Shown here: one piece after another, positions 52,065 through 61,085 of the stretch
Layout: every line of letters begins with the position of its first letter
Position numbering within the stretch: the stretch's first letter is position 1
DNA from: an uncultured Clostridia bacterium
GTDB taxonomy: Bacteria > Bacillota > Clostridia > Oscillospirales > Ruminococcaceae
Direction of reading: 5' to 3'
NCBI GenBank assembly: GCA_947625735.1
Contig: CANQPL010000010.1
Location: 1-64,000, forward strand
Length of the DNA stretch: 64,000 bases
Notes under the pieces: model-generated
The model's input: only the letters and a program-made list of their open reading frames with translations
What the model was told of the DNA's origin: nothing
Database searches by the model: none
Translations under genes and position numbers: made by a program

Positions 52065-53228
52065 TCAAAGCGCACTCCATATAACATTCTGCAGCTTTCT
52101 TGTAAGATCGGTACAGCCCGAATTTGTCTGCTGGATAAAATAAAGCATGGCAAGTTCCTCCGCAGGGTCAACAGACAGATAACAGCCAAGCCAGCCGTCC
52201 CAGCCGTATGCCCCCTCAGTCACATGAACGCCCGCCTCTGTGCTGTCACGAAGTACACGCATAAGACAGCCGTATCCCTGTCCTTTCATGCTGTCCCAGT
52301 CAAGGGACTTTATCTGACTAACGCTCAGGAAATTCCTTGTCATAAGCTCAACAGTCTTTCGTCCCAGTATCTTTATGCCGTTGTATCTGCCGTATCCCAT
52401 TAACATTTTCGTAAAAATTCCGTAATCTTCCATAGTGGAGAACAGTCCTGCCCCTCCCGATTCAAAGGCAGGAGGACAGGTCACATCATAAATGCAAAGA
52501 TTATGACCCGTAAAGGGAATATTTCCGTTTTCCGTGCGGTCGTAGACCTGCACAAGACGGGAGAGCTTCTCCTCAGGCACGTAAAATGCGGTATCTGTCA
52601 TTCCCAGAGGGTCAAAGATCTCTTTTTTCAGAAAATCTCCGAAAGTCACTTGGCTTACTTCCTCAACCACTGCCCCCAGCACATCTGCCGATGAACCGTA
52701 CATCCACCGCTCCCCGGGCGAAAAGGCAAGAGGACATCTGCCCATTTCAAGGGCAAATTCACGTGTAGATAAGGGTGCTTCTCCCTTTTCAATGCGCTGT
52801 GACTGTCTGCCCCAGACCTCGCCCATTTTCATTCCCGCAGGCGTACCCTCAGGGTAGCACACGCCTGATGTCATGGTAAGCAGATCTGCTATGGTAATAT
52901 CCCTTTTGGCGGGGCGAGTGCCCTTTTCATCGGATACAAGGGGATTTTCAAATGTGGGCAGGAACCACTTTACAGGATAACGAAGCTCAATTTTTCCCAT
53001 TTCTGAGAGCTTCATCACAGCAGCCGCCGTAATGGGCTTTGTCAGGGAGAAAAGTCTGAAAATATCTCCCTCTCCCATTTTTCTGCCCTTTTGGGCGTCC
53101 GCAAGACCAAAACTCTCACAGTAAACCGTTTCGCCCTTATATATGACGGCTATCCTGCCGCCCTTTATGACATCATTGTCAATTGCGTCCCTCATCACAG
53201 GCTCAAGATATTTCAGATTACCGAACAT
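52065..53228 (-). CDS. Beta-lactamase-related serine hydrolase
   Basis: A 387-aa class C beta-lactamase/PBP4*-fold protein with no signal peptide. Motifs: FRLFSLTKPITAAAVMKLSE with the SxxK Ser and a YGSSADVLG tyrosine block (about residue 175). Proteins of this kind act as esterases, peptidases or carboxypeptidases; this one is probably cytoplasmic. The ATG at 53228 follows GGGAG by seven bases; a second ATG three bases earlier is also possible. It is next to the D,D-carboxypeptidase gene. Confidence 0.85.
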   Translation of the reverse strand: MFGNLKYLEPVMRDAIDNDVIKGGRIAVIYKGETVYCESFGLADAQKGRKMGEGDIFRLFSLTKPITAAAVMKLSEMGKIELRYPVKWFLPTFENPLVSDEKGTRPAKRDITIADLLTMTSGVCYPEGTPAGMKMGEVWGRQSQRIEKGEAPLSTREFALEMGRCPLAFSPGERWMYGSSADVLGAVVEEVSQVTFGDFLKKEIFDPLGMTDTAFYVPEEKLSRLVQVYDRTENGNIPFTGHNLCIYDVTCPPAFESGGAGLFSTMEDYGIFTKMLMGYGRYNGIKILGRKTVELMTRNFLSVSQIKSLDWDSMKGQGYGCLMRVLRDSTEAGVHVTEGAYGWDGWLGCYLSVDPAEELAMLYFIQQTNSGCTDLTRKLQNVIWSAL

Positions 53229-53248
53229 CATACCGCTCCCTCTTAACG

Positions 53249-54631
53249 TTAAAACTTCCTTTTCTTCTTTACCTTGCGCACCTTTCTGCGCTTTTTCTTG
53301 TTTACACTTGCATACACAATAATATAAACTATCACCAGAAACAGCGCTATACCCGCCGCCGCAATGAACCAGCCCGAAAAAACAAACTGTTTTGCCTTGT
53401 CAAAGCTGTAGGCAAGCTGAGAAAGTCCCACGTCCTCCTGTGCGCACAGGTCAACAGTGCATATCTCCTCACCGGAAAGAGAAAGAGTGTATTTTCCGAA
53501 AACCTGTCCCTTCTGCACAGGTGCTGTAACAGTGCCGTCCTCATTTAAAAGGCTCTCATCAATTGTGATGGATTCCTTGAGCCTTGCAGTATCAACTGTA
53601 GACAGCCACATACAGCTGTACTCCTCACCTGTCACAAGGCGGACAAAATCGCTGTTATCGCCGAATTTTACCTGAAGCTCCGTAACCTCTTTATTGGGCT
53701 GGACTATCTGCTTATACTCGAAATTCTCAAAAGCCCATTCGTACAGATTGCGGTGATCCTCATAATGCAGGTAGACAGTATTGCCCTCCTCATCATACTG
53801 AGGAGAATTAAGTGTCACAAGCAGATAATTATTTCCGTCCCTTGAACCCAGAGTAACAAGATTTCTTCCCGATTCATCAAGAGTTCCTGTTTTAAAGCCC
53901 TTTGCATACTGATAATAATAGCTGCTCTGACGGTTTATCATGCTGTTTGTATGATAAATATGCGCCCAGCCCTCCTCATGGTAATTGGTGGCGTGCATCT
54001 CATACTCGGGCGTGCAGGCTATTTCTACCAGTTTGGGGTAGTTTTCCACGGCATACTTTGCAATAAGTGCCATATCGTTGGCATTTGTATACTGATCCTT
54101 ATCAAAAAGACCGTGGGGATTTACAAAATGCGTACCTTTGCACCCTATCGCCTGTGCTTTCTGATTCATCATATCCACAAAATTGGGGATACTTTCTCCG
54201 CCCACGTTGTAGGCAAGTATACCCGCAGATTCACAGGCGGATTTGAGCATCAGCGAATAAAGCAGATCGGTAACGGTCGTGATCTCTCCGTTTGAAAGTC
54301 CTACCGCAGATGCACCCTGTCCGTAAAGCTCGTCAAACACCACAAGAGGCGCTTCAAATTCGGTGTTGTCGATATCCTCCACATTATCAAGCACCACCAT
54401 TGCGGTGACTATTTTGGTAAGAGAGGCGGGGTACATCTTCTTATCCGGATTTTTTGTGTATATGACTGTATCCTTATCCAGATTTATCATGACTGCCGCT
54501 TCACTGGATATGGTAAAATTTGGTGTAAATGTTATCGCTTCACTATTCAGGGCAAAGCACGGACAAATCAGAGCGGCGGCAAATGCTGCGCACAGAAACA
54601 GTGCTGTAAGCCTGATACGGTGTAAAGTCAT
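53249..54631 (-). CDS. D-alanyl-D-alanine carboxypeptidase (DacA/DacF-like) with altered SxN motif
   Basis: A 460-aa S11-family protein with a signal peptide (LTALFLCAAFAAALICPCFA). SxxK is SLTKIVTAMVV and KTG is GFKTGTLDESGRNLV. Where these enzymes have SxN, the sequence is MLKSACESAGILAYN: Asn is replaced by Cys. The C-terminal PBP5-like domain is followed by a membrane helix and a Lys/Arg-rich tail (KKKRRKVRKVKKKRKF), so the protein is anchored by its C-terminus. Confidence 0.9.
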   Translation of the reverse strand: MTLHRIRLTALFLCAAFAAALICPCFALNSEAITFTPNFTISSEAAVMINLDKDTVIYTKNPDKKMYPASLTKIVTAMVVLDNVEDIDNTEFEAPLVVFDELYGQGASAVGLSNGEITTVTDLLYSLMLKSACESAGILAYNVGGESIPNFVDMMNQKAQAIGCKGTHFVNPHGLFDKDQYTNANDMALIAKYAVENYPKLVEIACTPEYEMHATNYHEEGWAHIYHTNSMINRQSSYYYQYAKGFKTGTLDESGRNLVTLGSRDGNNYLLVTLNSPQYDEEGNTVYLHYEDHRNLYEWAFENFEYKQIVQPNKEVTELQVKFGDNSDFVRLVTGEEYSCMWLSTVDTARLKESITIDESLLNEDGTVTAPVQKGQVFGKYTLSLSGEEICTVDLCAQEDVGLSQLAYSFDKAKQFVFSGWFIAAAGIALFLVIVYIIVYASVNKKKRRKVRKVKKKRKF

Positions 54632-54678
54632 AGTTATCTATCCTTTCCTTTGATGAGCCGTATTTCTATCTGCTTTAT

Positions 54679-54687
54679 ATTATAACA
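54679..54687 (-). promoter_or_regulatory. Extended -10 of the carboxypeptidase gene
   Basis: Read leftward: TGTTATAAT, about 50 bases before the start; the -35 is weak. Confidence 0.5.
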
Positions 54688-54759
54688 GATATTTTCAGAA
54701 AAAGGAATAGGTTTTACAAAAAAATTTTCGGGGATTTTATCACAGACAGACGCCTGCAA

Positions 54760-55662
54760 TTATCCGCAGTCAAAATTATACAGCACCTGCGAAAGATCTT
54801 CCTTTGCAAGCGCCTCTCCGGGGATCATAAAGCACCCTGTTCCCATATCTCCCCAGAGAACGTCATAACCGCTGTCTGATGTGCTTTCTATGCTGTCGAG
54901 CATAAACAGCACACGGTCGTACTTTGCAAGCCCGTTGCTTTCACTTCGGGGATCATTCTGGGAAAAACGGGGATAGCCGCCCATATATGCAGTATATCCG
55001 CTGTTTCGCTCAAACAGCTTTTGGGCTTCCTCGTCCCCTATCTCCCACAAATGAGTGATACTCTGTCCTGTACGGGCAAGATATGCGTCCTTAAACGCCT
55101 TTTCAAAGCGGAAATCTGCTGCACTCGCAGGCATTTTTCCGTTCTCTTTCGGAATAAGCCTGAACTCTCCCCGAAGCGGAAAATCCTCTGCCCTTTTATG
55201 TCCCTCTGACAAAAGAGCGCCTATCTCCTCATCAGAAAGCACCTCTCCCTTGTCTTTGAGAATGTTTTCATGATAAATAACTCTGAACCCGTTCTGCGCA
55301 GTGAGCGGCTCTCCATAGCCGAAGCTGTCCTCCCCGTCAGCAATGAATATCTGCAAAATGCCCTTTCGGGGAAAGCCCTCAACAGGGGGAAGCTCCTCAA
55401 AATTCAGCTGAACAAGCAGGCGCAGAGGCTTTCCCTCATACTCTCCCATTCCCTGCGGATAATCCGTATTACGGGGAAAATAGGGCGTTCCGCCCAGCTT
55501 GGAATCAGAAAGACCGCATTTTTCCTTACGGATATCAAAGCTCAGCACAGGAAGGGGAGGAACGTTCTTATCCGCCATTCCTGCAATGCTTTCTATATCG
55601 GGCGTTTCCTCTCTGTTTTCCTCTGCCGCAGCACGAGGCGCACTTCTCACACTTCTGTACAC
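54760..55662 (-). CDS. DUF1963 family (YwqG-like) protein
   Basis: About 300 aa; the DUF1963 core begins near residue 35 (LGGTPYFPRNTDYPQGMGE, LLVQLNFEELPPVEGFP, GILQIFIADGEDSFGYG) and ends with the usual LFMLDSIESTSDSGYDVLWGDMGTGCFMI. Function of the family is unknown. The start is doubtful: the GTG at 55662 has only AGGTGG 13 bases upstream, and the N-terminal 30 residues read like a linker. It overlaps the upstream small ORF by 16 bases in another frame. It may be a single protein split by a frameshift (see findings). Confidence 0.75.
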   Translation of the reverse strand: MYRSVRSAPRAAAEENREETPDIESIAGMADKNVPPLPVLSFDIRKEKCGLSDSKLGGTPYFPRNTDYPQGMGEYEGKPLRLLVQLNFEELPPVEGFPRKGILQIFIADGEDSFGYGEPLTAQNGFRVIYHENILKDKGEVLSDEEIGALLSEGHKRAEDFPLRGEFRLIPKENGKMPASAADFRFEKAFKDAYLARTGQSITHLWEIGDEEAQKLFERNSGYTAYMGGYPRFSQNDPRSESNGLAKYDRVLFMLDSIESTSDSGYDVLWGDMGTGCFMIPGEALAKEDLSQVLYNFDCG

Positions 55663-55805
55663 GCAGTAATGAGATCCACCTGAAAATCAAAACTTATCTC
55701 CGAACGTGTATTCTTGCTGCTGTCCTTTACAGCAAAGGCGAGGGCAAGCAGGGCTAAGGAAAACAGGAATACACTGCGGCTGTACTTCTTAATGAAAAGT
55801 TTCAT
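55647..55805 (-). CDS. Small membrane-anchor ORF, possibly the 5' part of the DUF1963 gene
   Basis: A 52-aa frame: basic KLFIKKYSR, one hydrophobic helix (SVFLFSLALLALAFAV), then a polar tail. The ATG at 55805 has GAGG six bases upstream, a good site. It overlaps the DUF1963 frame by 16 bases in another frame, and nothing else in it is recognisable. It reads like a signal anchor lacking its protein. Confidence 0.5.
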   Translation of the reverse strand: MKLFIKKYSRSVFLFSLALLALAFAVKDSSKNTRSEISFDFQVDLITACTEV

Positions 55806-55813
55806 TTTTCGCC

Positions 55814-56155
55814 TCAGCCCGCAGGCCATGTAAAATCTCTGCCCGAAAGCACATGGAAATGAAGATGATGAACACTCTGTCCTGCACAGTCGCCGCAGTT
55901 GGAAACTACTCTGAATCCCTCTGTCATGCCCATATCCTTTGAGAGCTTTGCAATTACCTCAAAGATATGTGCCACTACTGCCGAATTATCCCCTGTCACC
56001 TCTGCGCAGGAGGCTATATGCTCCTTTGGGATAACAAGAAAATGAACAGGAGCAGCGGGTGCTATGTCGTAAAAAGCATAGCACTGCTCGTCCTCATAGA
56101 CCTTTTTTGAGGGGATCTCACCCTTTATGATTTTACAGAAAAGACAATCTTCCAT
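55814..56155 (-). CDS. hinT: HIT family hydrolase
   Basis: A 113-aa histidine-triad nucleotide-binding protein, probably a phosphoramidase on AMP conjugates. Typical motifs: CLFCKIIKGEIPSKKVYEDE, HFLVIPKEHIAS and the triad QSVHHLHFHVLSGRDF. It lies 13 bases after alaS and is preceded by an AAGGAG site. Confidence 0.95.
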   Translation of the reverse strand: MEDCLFCKIIKGEIPSKKVYEDEQCYAFYDIAPAAPVHFLVIPKEHIASCAEVTGDNSAVVAHIFEVIAKLSKDMGMTEGFRVVSNCGDCAGQSVHHLHFHVLSGRDFTWPAG

Positions 56156-56168
56156 TTTTATACGCTCC

Positions 56169-58799
56169 TTATTTTACAAATTCCCTGACAATATCGGGCA
56201 GCTTCTCAAAAGCCTTATCTATAAGGGAAACATCTCCCGCACCTGCCATTGCGCTGTCGGGACGTCCGCCGCCCTTGCCGCCTGTAAGTGCAGCTGCTTC
56301 CTTAACTATCTTCCCCGCATTTGCTCCCGATGCCACTGCATCCTTGCCGCATACACAAAGAAGTGAAGCGGAATTTCCGTTGACTGCCGCAAAGAGTACG
56401 ACTGCATCAGGGTTCTTGTCCCTCGCTTCATCGCCCATTTTACGGAGGGCATCAACAGCTACATTATTCAGCTTTACCGATGCCGCCCTGACAGAGCCTA
56501 TCTGCACAGCCCCCGACATGATGTCGCCTGTCTGCGCTGCGGCAATTCTGGCATTAAGCTCGCTTTTTTCTCTTTCAAGCTCCTTTATCTGCGCCTGTGC
56601 AGATGTGCATTTTGCGGGGATATCCTCTGCCCTTGAAGCCTTGAGGATCGCTCCTGCTGTATTGATTATGCCGTCATATTTTTCAAGGAGCTTTAATACT
56701 CCCTCACCTGTAACGGCTTCTATACGCCTTACGCCTGCTGCAACGGAATTTTCCGAAATTATTCTGAAAAGTCCCAGCCTTGCTGTGCTGTCGATATGAG
56801 TACCGCCGCAAAATTCCACCGATACGCCCTTTGCCTCAACTACACGGACGATATCGCCGTACTTCTCGCCGAAAAGCGCCATAGCTCCCAGCTTTCTTGC
56901 CTCTTCTATGGGCATTTCCGTCATTGTTACGGGGATCGCTGCAAAAATGCTTCTGTTGACCTCTGCCTCTATCTCCGCTATCTGTGCAGGTGTCACCGCT
57001 TCAAAGTGGGAGAAGTCGAAACGGCAGCGTTCATCGTCCACATATGATCCTGCCTGATGAACATGATCGCCCAGCACCTTTCTGAGCGCCGCCTGCAAAA
57101 GATGCGCTGCGGTGTGGTTTCTCATTATTGCATATCTTCTGTGAGCGTCAACTGCCGCATTTACTGTATCACCCTTTGAGATACCTCCGTTTTCCGCAAT
57201 ACCCATATGCAGGTATACACCTGTACCCGTTTTCTTGGTATCGCTTACGGCAAAGCTGCTTTCTCCGATAGATATAATTCCCGTATCTCCCACCTGTCCG
57301 CCGCTTTCAGCGTAGAAAGGCGTTTTATCAAGGACAATGATACCCTCCTCACCCTCAGAAAGTGAATCTGTTTCCTTGCCCTCCTTATAGACTGCAATTA
57401 CCTTTGCGCTTTCCTCCAATGAACCATATCCCGTAAAAACGGTTTTCGGCAGATCTGCGCCGCTTACTGCGCTTTCGTCCCATGACGAGCCGCCTTTGGA
57501 AAGATAATCGTCACGGGCTATACGCCTTGCCTCGCTGACACAGGTATTATAGCCCTCCTCATCAACGGCTATCCCTCTTTCCCCGGCAATATCCTTTGTA
57601 AGGTCAATGGGGAATCCGTAAGTGTCAGAAAGCCTGAAAGCGTCCGCACCCGAAAGAACGCCGCCCTTTTCAAGACCGTCCAGCATTTTATTAAGGATAT
57701 CCATGCCCGAATCCAGATTTTTGGCAAATGCCTCCTCCTCACTGAGAATGGATCTCCTGATATACTCCCGTCTTTCCTCAAGCTCGGGATATGCGCATTT
57801 GTTTTCATCAATGACCGTATCTGCCACTTTATAAAGGAACGGCTCCTTTATGCCCAGCAGTCTGCCGTGACGTGCTGCACGGCGGAGAAGTCTGCGCAGT
57901 ACATAGCCCTTGCCCGTGTTGGAGGGGGTAACGCCGTCTCCTACCATGAAAACAGTGCTGCGGATATGGTCGGTTATAACTCTCAGTGAAATATCAGACT
58001 TCTCGTCCTCTTTATAATTTACTCCCGCAATACGGCTGATATGCTTCATGATATTCTGTACCGTATCCACCTCGAAAAGGTTATCCACACCCTGAACAGC
58101 GCAGGCAAGGCGTTCAAGACCCATGCCCGTGTCAATATTCTTGCTTGCCATTTCGGCATAATTTCCGTTTCCGTCACTGTCAAACTGTGAGAATACAAGG
58201 TTCCATATCTCGATTATCCTGTCGCAGTCGCTTGCCTGCTCAAAGCTCTCAAAGGGACCGTACGTCTCTCCCCTGTCAAAATGTATTTCGGAGCAGGGAC
58301 CGCACGGACCGCTTCCATGCTCCCAGAAATTGTCAGCCTTGCCCAGACGGATTATTCTTTCCTTTGGTATGCCGATATCATTTATCCATATCTGTTCAGC
58401 CTCGTCGTCGCTTTCAAAAACAGTTATCCACAGTCTGTCAGCGGGAATTGCAAGAGTACCCGTCAAAAATTCCCACGCCCAAGCTATTGCCTCTTTTTTG
58501 AAATAATCCCCGAAAGAAAAATTGCCCAGCATCTCAAAATAAGTGCCGTGACGGGCAGTCTTTCCCACACGCTCAATGTCCGGAGTGCGTATGCATTTCT
58601 GACAGGTGGTCACTCTCACGTTGGGAGGTGTTTCTGTGCCGAGGAAATATTTTTTCAGAGGCGCCATGCCGCTGTTGATAAGCAGGAGACTGTTGTCGCC
58701 GTTAGGTACAAGGCTTGCGCTTGCAAGTCTTGTATGACCCTTACTTTCAAAAAATGCGAGAAATTTTTCCCGCAGATCGTTAAGACCTGTCCATTCCAT
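56169..58799 (-). CDS. alaS: Alanyl-tRNA synthetase
   Basis: An 876-aa class II synthetase. N-terminal motif 1/2 region ARHGTYFEMLGNFSFGDYFK; editing domain HTAAHLLQAALRKVLG and SVEFCGGTHIDSTARLG with its zinc Cys/His; C-terminal C-Ala domain (GKGGGRPDSAMAGAG). Full length. It heads the leftward hinT run and has a strong promoter; I saw no T-box leader in its short upstream region, only a GGGCAG/CTGCCC hairpin. Confidence 0.98.
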   Translation of the reverse strand: MEWTGLNDLREKFLAFFESKGHTRLASASLVPNGDNSLLLINSGMAPLKKYFLGTETPPNVRVTTCQKCIRTPDIERVGKTARHGTYFEMLGNFSFGDYFKKEAIAWAWEFLTGTLAIPADRLWITVFESDDEAEQIWINDIGIPKERIIRLGKADNFWEHGSGPCGPCSEIHFDRGETYGPFESFEQASDCDRIIEIWNLVFSQFDSDGNGNYAEMASKNIDTGMGLERLACAVQGVDNLFEVDTVQNIMKHISRIAGVNYKEDEKSDISLRVITDHIRSTVFMVGDGVTPSNTGKGYVLRRLLRRAARHGRLLGIKEPFLYKVADTVIDENKCAYPELEERREYIRRSILSEEEAFAKNLDSGMDILNKMLDGLEKGGVLSGADAFRLSDTYGFPIDLTKDIAGERGIAVDEEGYNTCVSEARRIARDDYLSKGGSSWDESAVSGADLPKTVFTGYGSLEESAKVIAVYKEGKETDSLSEGEEGIIVLDKTPFYAESGGQVGDTGIISIGESSFAVSDTKKTGTGVYLHMGIAENGGISKGDTVNAAVDAHRRYAIMRNHTAAHLLQAALRKVLGDHVHQAGSYVDDERCRFDFSHFEAVTPAQIAEIEAEVNRSIFAAIPVTMTEMPIEEARKLGAMALFGEKYGDIVRVVEAKGVSVEFCGGTHIDSTARLGLFRIISENSVAAGVRRIEAVTGEGVLKLLEKYDGIINTAGAILKASRAEDIPAKCTSAQAQIKELEREKSELNARIAAAQTGDIMSGAVQIGSVRAASVKLNNVAVDALRKMGDEARDKNPDAVVLFAAVNGNSASLLCVCGKDAVASGANAGKIVKEAAALTGGKGGGRPDSAMAGAGDVSLIDKAFEKLPDIVREFVK

Positions 58800-58855
58800 A
58801 ATATAAGACTCCTATCCTTCCGGGCAGAACTGCCCATTTTTACATATCATTTCTA

Positions 58856-58884
58856 ATTATAGCAAAATCCTTTCCTTTTGTCAA
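58856..58884 (-). promoter_or_regulatory. Leftward promoter of alaS
   Basis: Read leftward: TTGACA (58884-58879), 17-base spacer, TATAAT (58861-58856). A near-consensus promoter. Confidence 0.9.
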
Positions 58885-58932
58885 TAAGCAATAAAGAGTA
58901 AAGGGATTTTTTAAAAAATTTTTCCACAGCTA

Positions 58933-58961
58933 TTGCAAAAATCAAAATGATATGATATAAT
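58933..58961 (+). promoter_or_regulatory. Promoter of rimO-pgsA
   Basis: TTGCAA (58933-58938), 17-base spacer, TATAAT (58956-58961) with extended TGA. Divergent from the alaS promoter. Confidence 0.85.
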
Positions 58962-59005
58962 AAAATAGTGTATTTGCACAAAAACAGAGATAAAGGATTG
59001 ATATT

Positions 59006-60349
59006 ATGCCCATACGGGTCGGAATGGTTTCTCTCGGCTGCTCAAAAAATCAGGTGGACGCCGAAAGAATGCTCTATAAAATAAGCGAAAGAGGCTTTCA
59101 GCTTGTGGGAGATGCTGCCCTTGCGGATATTGCCATAATAAACACCTGCGGCTTTATTGAGTCTGCAAAACAGGAGGCAATAGAAACTATACTTGAATTT
59201 GCGGAGCTTAAAAAAGAGGGCAGGATAAGAAAGATAATCATAACAGGCTGTCTTGCACAGCGTTACCGTGAGGAGATACTTGCTGAGCTGCCCGAAGCCG
59301 ATGCGGTGGTGGGTATCGGCTGCAACGAGGATATCTGCGATGTGATAGACCATGTTCTTGCCAACGAACAATTCACAAGATTTGAGGACAAGGAAAAGCT
59401 GCCGCTGACAGGCGGACGGATACAGACCACACTGCCATTCTTTTCCTATCTTAAAATTGCGGAGGGTTGCTCTAACTGCTGCTCCTACTGCGCTATCCCC
59501 TCTATCAGGGGAAAATTCCGCAGCGTGCCTATGGAGGAGCTTCTCAAAGAGGCAGCAGAGCTTGCGGAGGACGGAGTAAGAGAGCTTGTGGTAATAGCTC
59601 AGGATTCCACACGATACGGCGAGGATCTTTACGGAAAGCTCATGCTCCCCGAGCTTCTGACCAAGCTTTGCAGAATACCTCAGCTTAAATGGATACGTGT
59701 TCTCTACTGCTACCCCGAAAGGATAACAGACGAGCTTCTCCATGTCATTGCAAGGGAAGAAAAGATCGTCAAATATATAGAAATGCCCATACAGCACTGT
59801 GACGGGGAGATACTCCGCAAAATGAACCGCACGGGAGATGAGGAGTCGCTTAAACGGCTTATTGCACATATCCGTGAAACTATCCCGGGCGTGATACTCC
59901 GCACTACTCTTATTACGGGATTCCCGGGCGAAACGGCAGAGCAGTTTGAATCTCTTGCGGAATTTGTGAAGGAAACCGAATTTGACCGTCTGGGCTGCTT
60001 TGCCTATTCCCCCGAGGAGGGTACTCCCGCCGCAGAGCTTGACGGGCAGATAGATGATGTGGAAAAGCAGCACAGAGCAGATATAATCATGGAGCAGCAG
60101 GCAATTATAATGGGCAGAAAAAATCAGCTTCTGAGAGGCGCTCTTGTGGAAACGGTGGTAGAGGGATATGACCGCTACGGCGAGTGCTATTTCGGAAGAA
60201 GTGCCGCTGATGCTCCCGATATTGACGGTAAAATTTTCTTTACCTCAAAGGAGCGCAGACTTGTTCCGGGTACATTTGTAAAGGTGCGTGTAAATGAAAT
60301 TATGGACTATGACCTGATAGGAGATGTTGAATATGAACCTGCCAAATAA
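59006..60349 (+). CDS. rimO: Ribosomal protein S12 methylthiotransferase
   Basis: A 447-aa radical-SAM enzyme that adds a methylthio group to an Asp of ribosomal protein S12. N-terminal UPF0004 domain (VSLGCSKNQVDAERML, IINTCGFIESAKQE, GCLAQRY) carries the auxiliary cluster Cys; the radical-SAM triad is EGCSNCCSYCAIPSIRG (CxxxCxxC); a TRAM domain ends it (about 375-440). SKNQVD and the overall pattern distinguish it from MiaB. It overlaps pgsA by 17 bases. Confidence 0.95.
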   Translation: MPIRVGMVSLGCSKNQVDAERMLYKISERGFQLVGDAALADIAIINTCGFIESAKQEAIETILEFAELKKEGRIRKIIITGCLAQRYREEILAELPEADAVVGIGCNEDICDVIDHVLANEQFTRFEDKEKLPLTGGRIQTTLPFFSYLKIAEGCSNCCSYCAIPSIRGKFRSVPMEELLKEAAELAEDGVRELVVIAQDSTRYGEDLYGKLMLPELLTKLCRIPQLKWIRVLYCYPERITDELLHVIAREEKIVKYIEMPIQHCDGEILRKMNRTGDEESLKRLIAHIRETIPGVILRTTLITGFPGETAEQFESLAEFVKETEFDRLGCFAYSPEEGTPAAELDGQIDDVEKQHRADIIMEQQAIIMGRKNQLLRGALVETVVEGYDRYGECYFGRSAADAPDIDGKIFFTSKERRLVPGTFVKVRVNEIMDYDLIGDVEYEPAK

Positions 60350-60893
60350 GCTCACGGTACTTCGTGTAATACTCGTTCCCTTTTTTATGCTCTTCCTGTT
60401 GGTTGATTTTCCGGGCAGCAGCTTTCTTGCCTTTCTTACCTTTGCAGCCGCTTCCATTACGGATTTCCTTGACGGGAAGATCGCAAGGGAACGGGGACTT
60501 ATTACCAATTTCGGAAAATTCCTTGATCCTTTAGCGGATAAGGTGCTTGTTATCTCAGCGCTTGTCTGCTTCGTTCAGTTGGGTCTTTGCGGTGCAGTAC
60601 CCGTTATCATCATAATCGCAAGAGAGTTTATGGTGTCGGGACTGAGACTTGTTACCGCAGGAGAGGGAGTTGTAGTGCCTGCCAATATCTGGGGCAAGCT
60701 AAAAACTGCCTTTACTATGGGTACTATCGTTATTATGCTCCTTGCCTGCACAATTTCGGGAAAATCGCCTGACAGCCACGGATTTTTCTTTGTAATAGAG
60801 CAGCTTCTTATCTGGGCGTCTGCGGTTCTTACCATAGTTTCGGGATATACCTATCTTAATGCATATAAGGACTATATCAATAGTGATATGTAA
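60333..60893 (+). CDS. pgsA: CDP-diacylglycerol--glycerol-3-phosphate phosphatidyltransferase
   Basis: A 186-aa membrane enzyme starting phosphatidylglycerol synthesis. The CDP-alcohol motif is ITDFLDGKIARERGLITNFG followed by KFLDPLADK. About four to five membrane helices. The ATG at 60333 has AGGAG nine bases upstream; an ATG at 60324 is adjacent to that site and unlikely. It is coupled to rimO by overlap and ends at a long terminator. Confidence 0.94.
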   Translation: MNLPNKLTVLRVILVPFFMLFLLVDFPGSSFLAFLTFAAASITDFLDGKIARERGLITNFGKFLDPLADKVLVISALVCFVQLGLCGAVPVIIIIAREFMVSGLRLVTAGEGVVVPANIWGKLKTAFTMGTIVIMLLACTISGKSPDSHGFFFVIEQLLIWASAVLTIVSGYTYLNAYKDYINSDM

Positions 60894-60926
60894 GCGTATG
60901 TTTTTAATTCAGCCGCCGTTTATTCG

Positions 60927-60982
60927 TTAAGGCAGCACCGCACAAAGAACGGACTTTTTTGTACGGTATTGCCTTAATTTTT
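60927..60982 (+). terminator. Long intrinsic terminator after pgsA
   Basis: TTAAGGCA (60927-60934) pairs with TGCCTTAA (60970-60977), and the stem continues imperfectly (ACCGCAC / GTACGGT); then TTTTT. Confidence 0.85.
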
Positions 60983-61020
60983 CTTTTCCGAATTGTAAAC
61001 GAATTGACATCTCCCATTTA

Positions 61021-61049
61021 TTGAATGTTACCATTTACGGTGATATAAT
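61021..61049 (+). promoter_or_regulatory. Promoter of the vanW-dltA-like cluster
   Basis: TTGAAT (61021-61026), 17-base spacer, TATAAT (61044-61049) with extended TGA. Confidence 0.78.
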
Positions 61050-61085
61050 ATACCATAGAATGACATTTTAAACGGGGGTCGGGAT

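Noticed and set aside
58800-59005. T-box leader of alaS
   Set aside because: I saw only a short GGGCAG/CTGCCC hairpin and no T-box sequence; the leader is too short.
59042-60073. Long leftward open frame
   Set aside because: It is the antisense shadow of rimO and has no signals or motifs.
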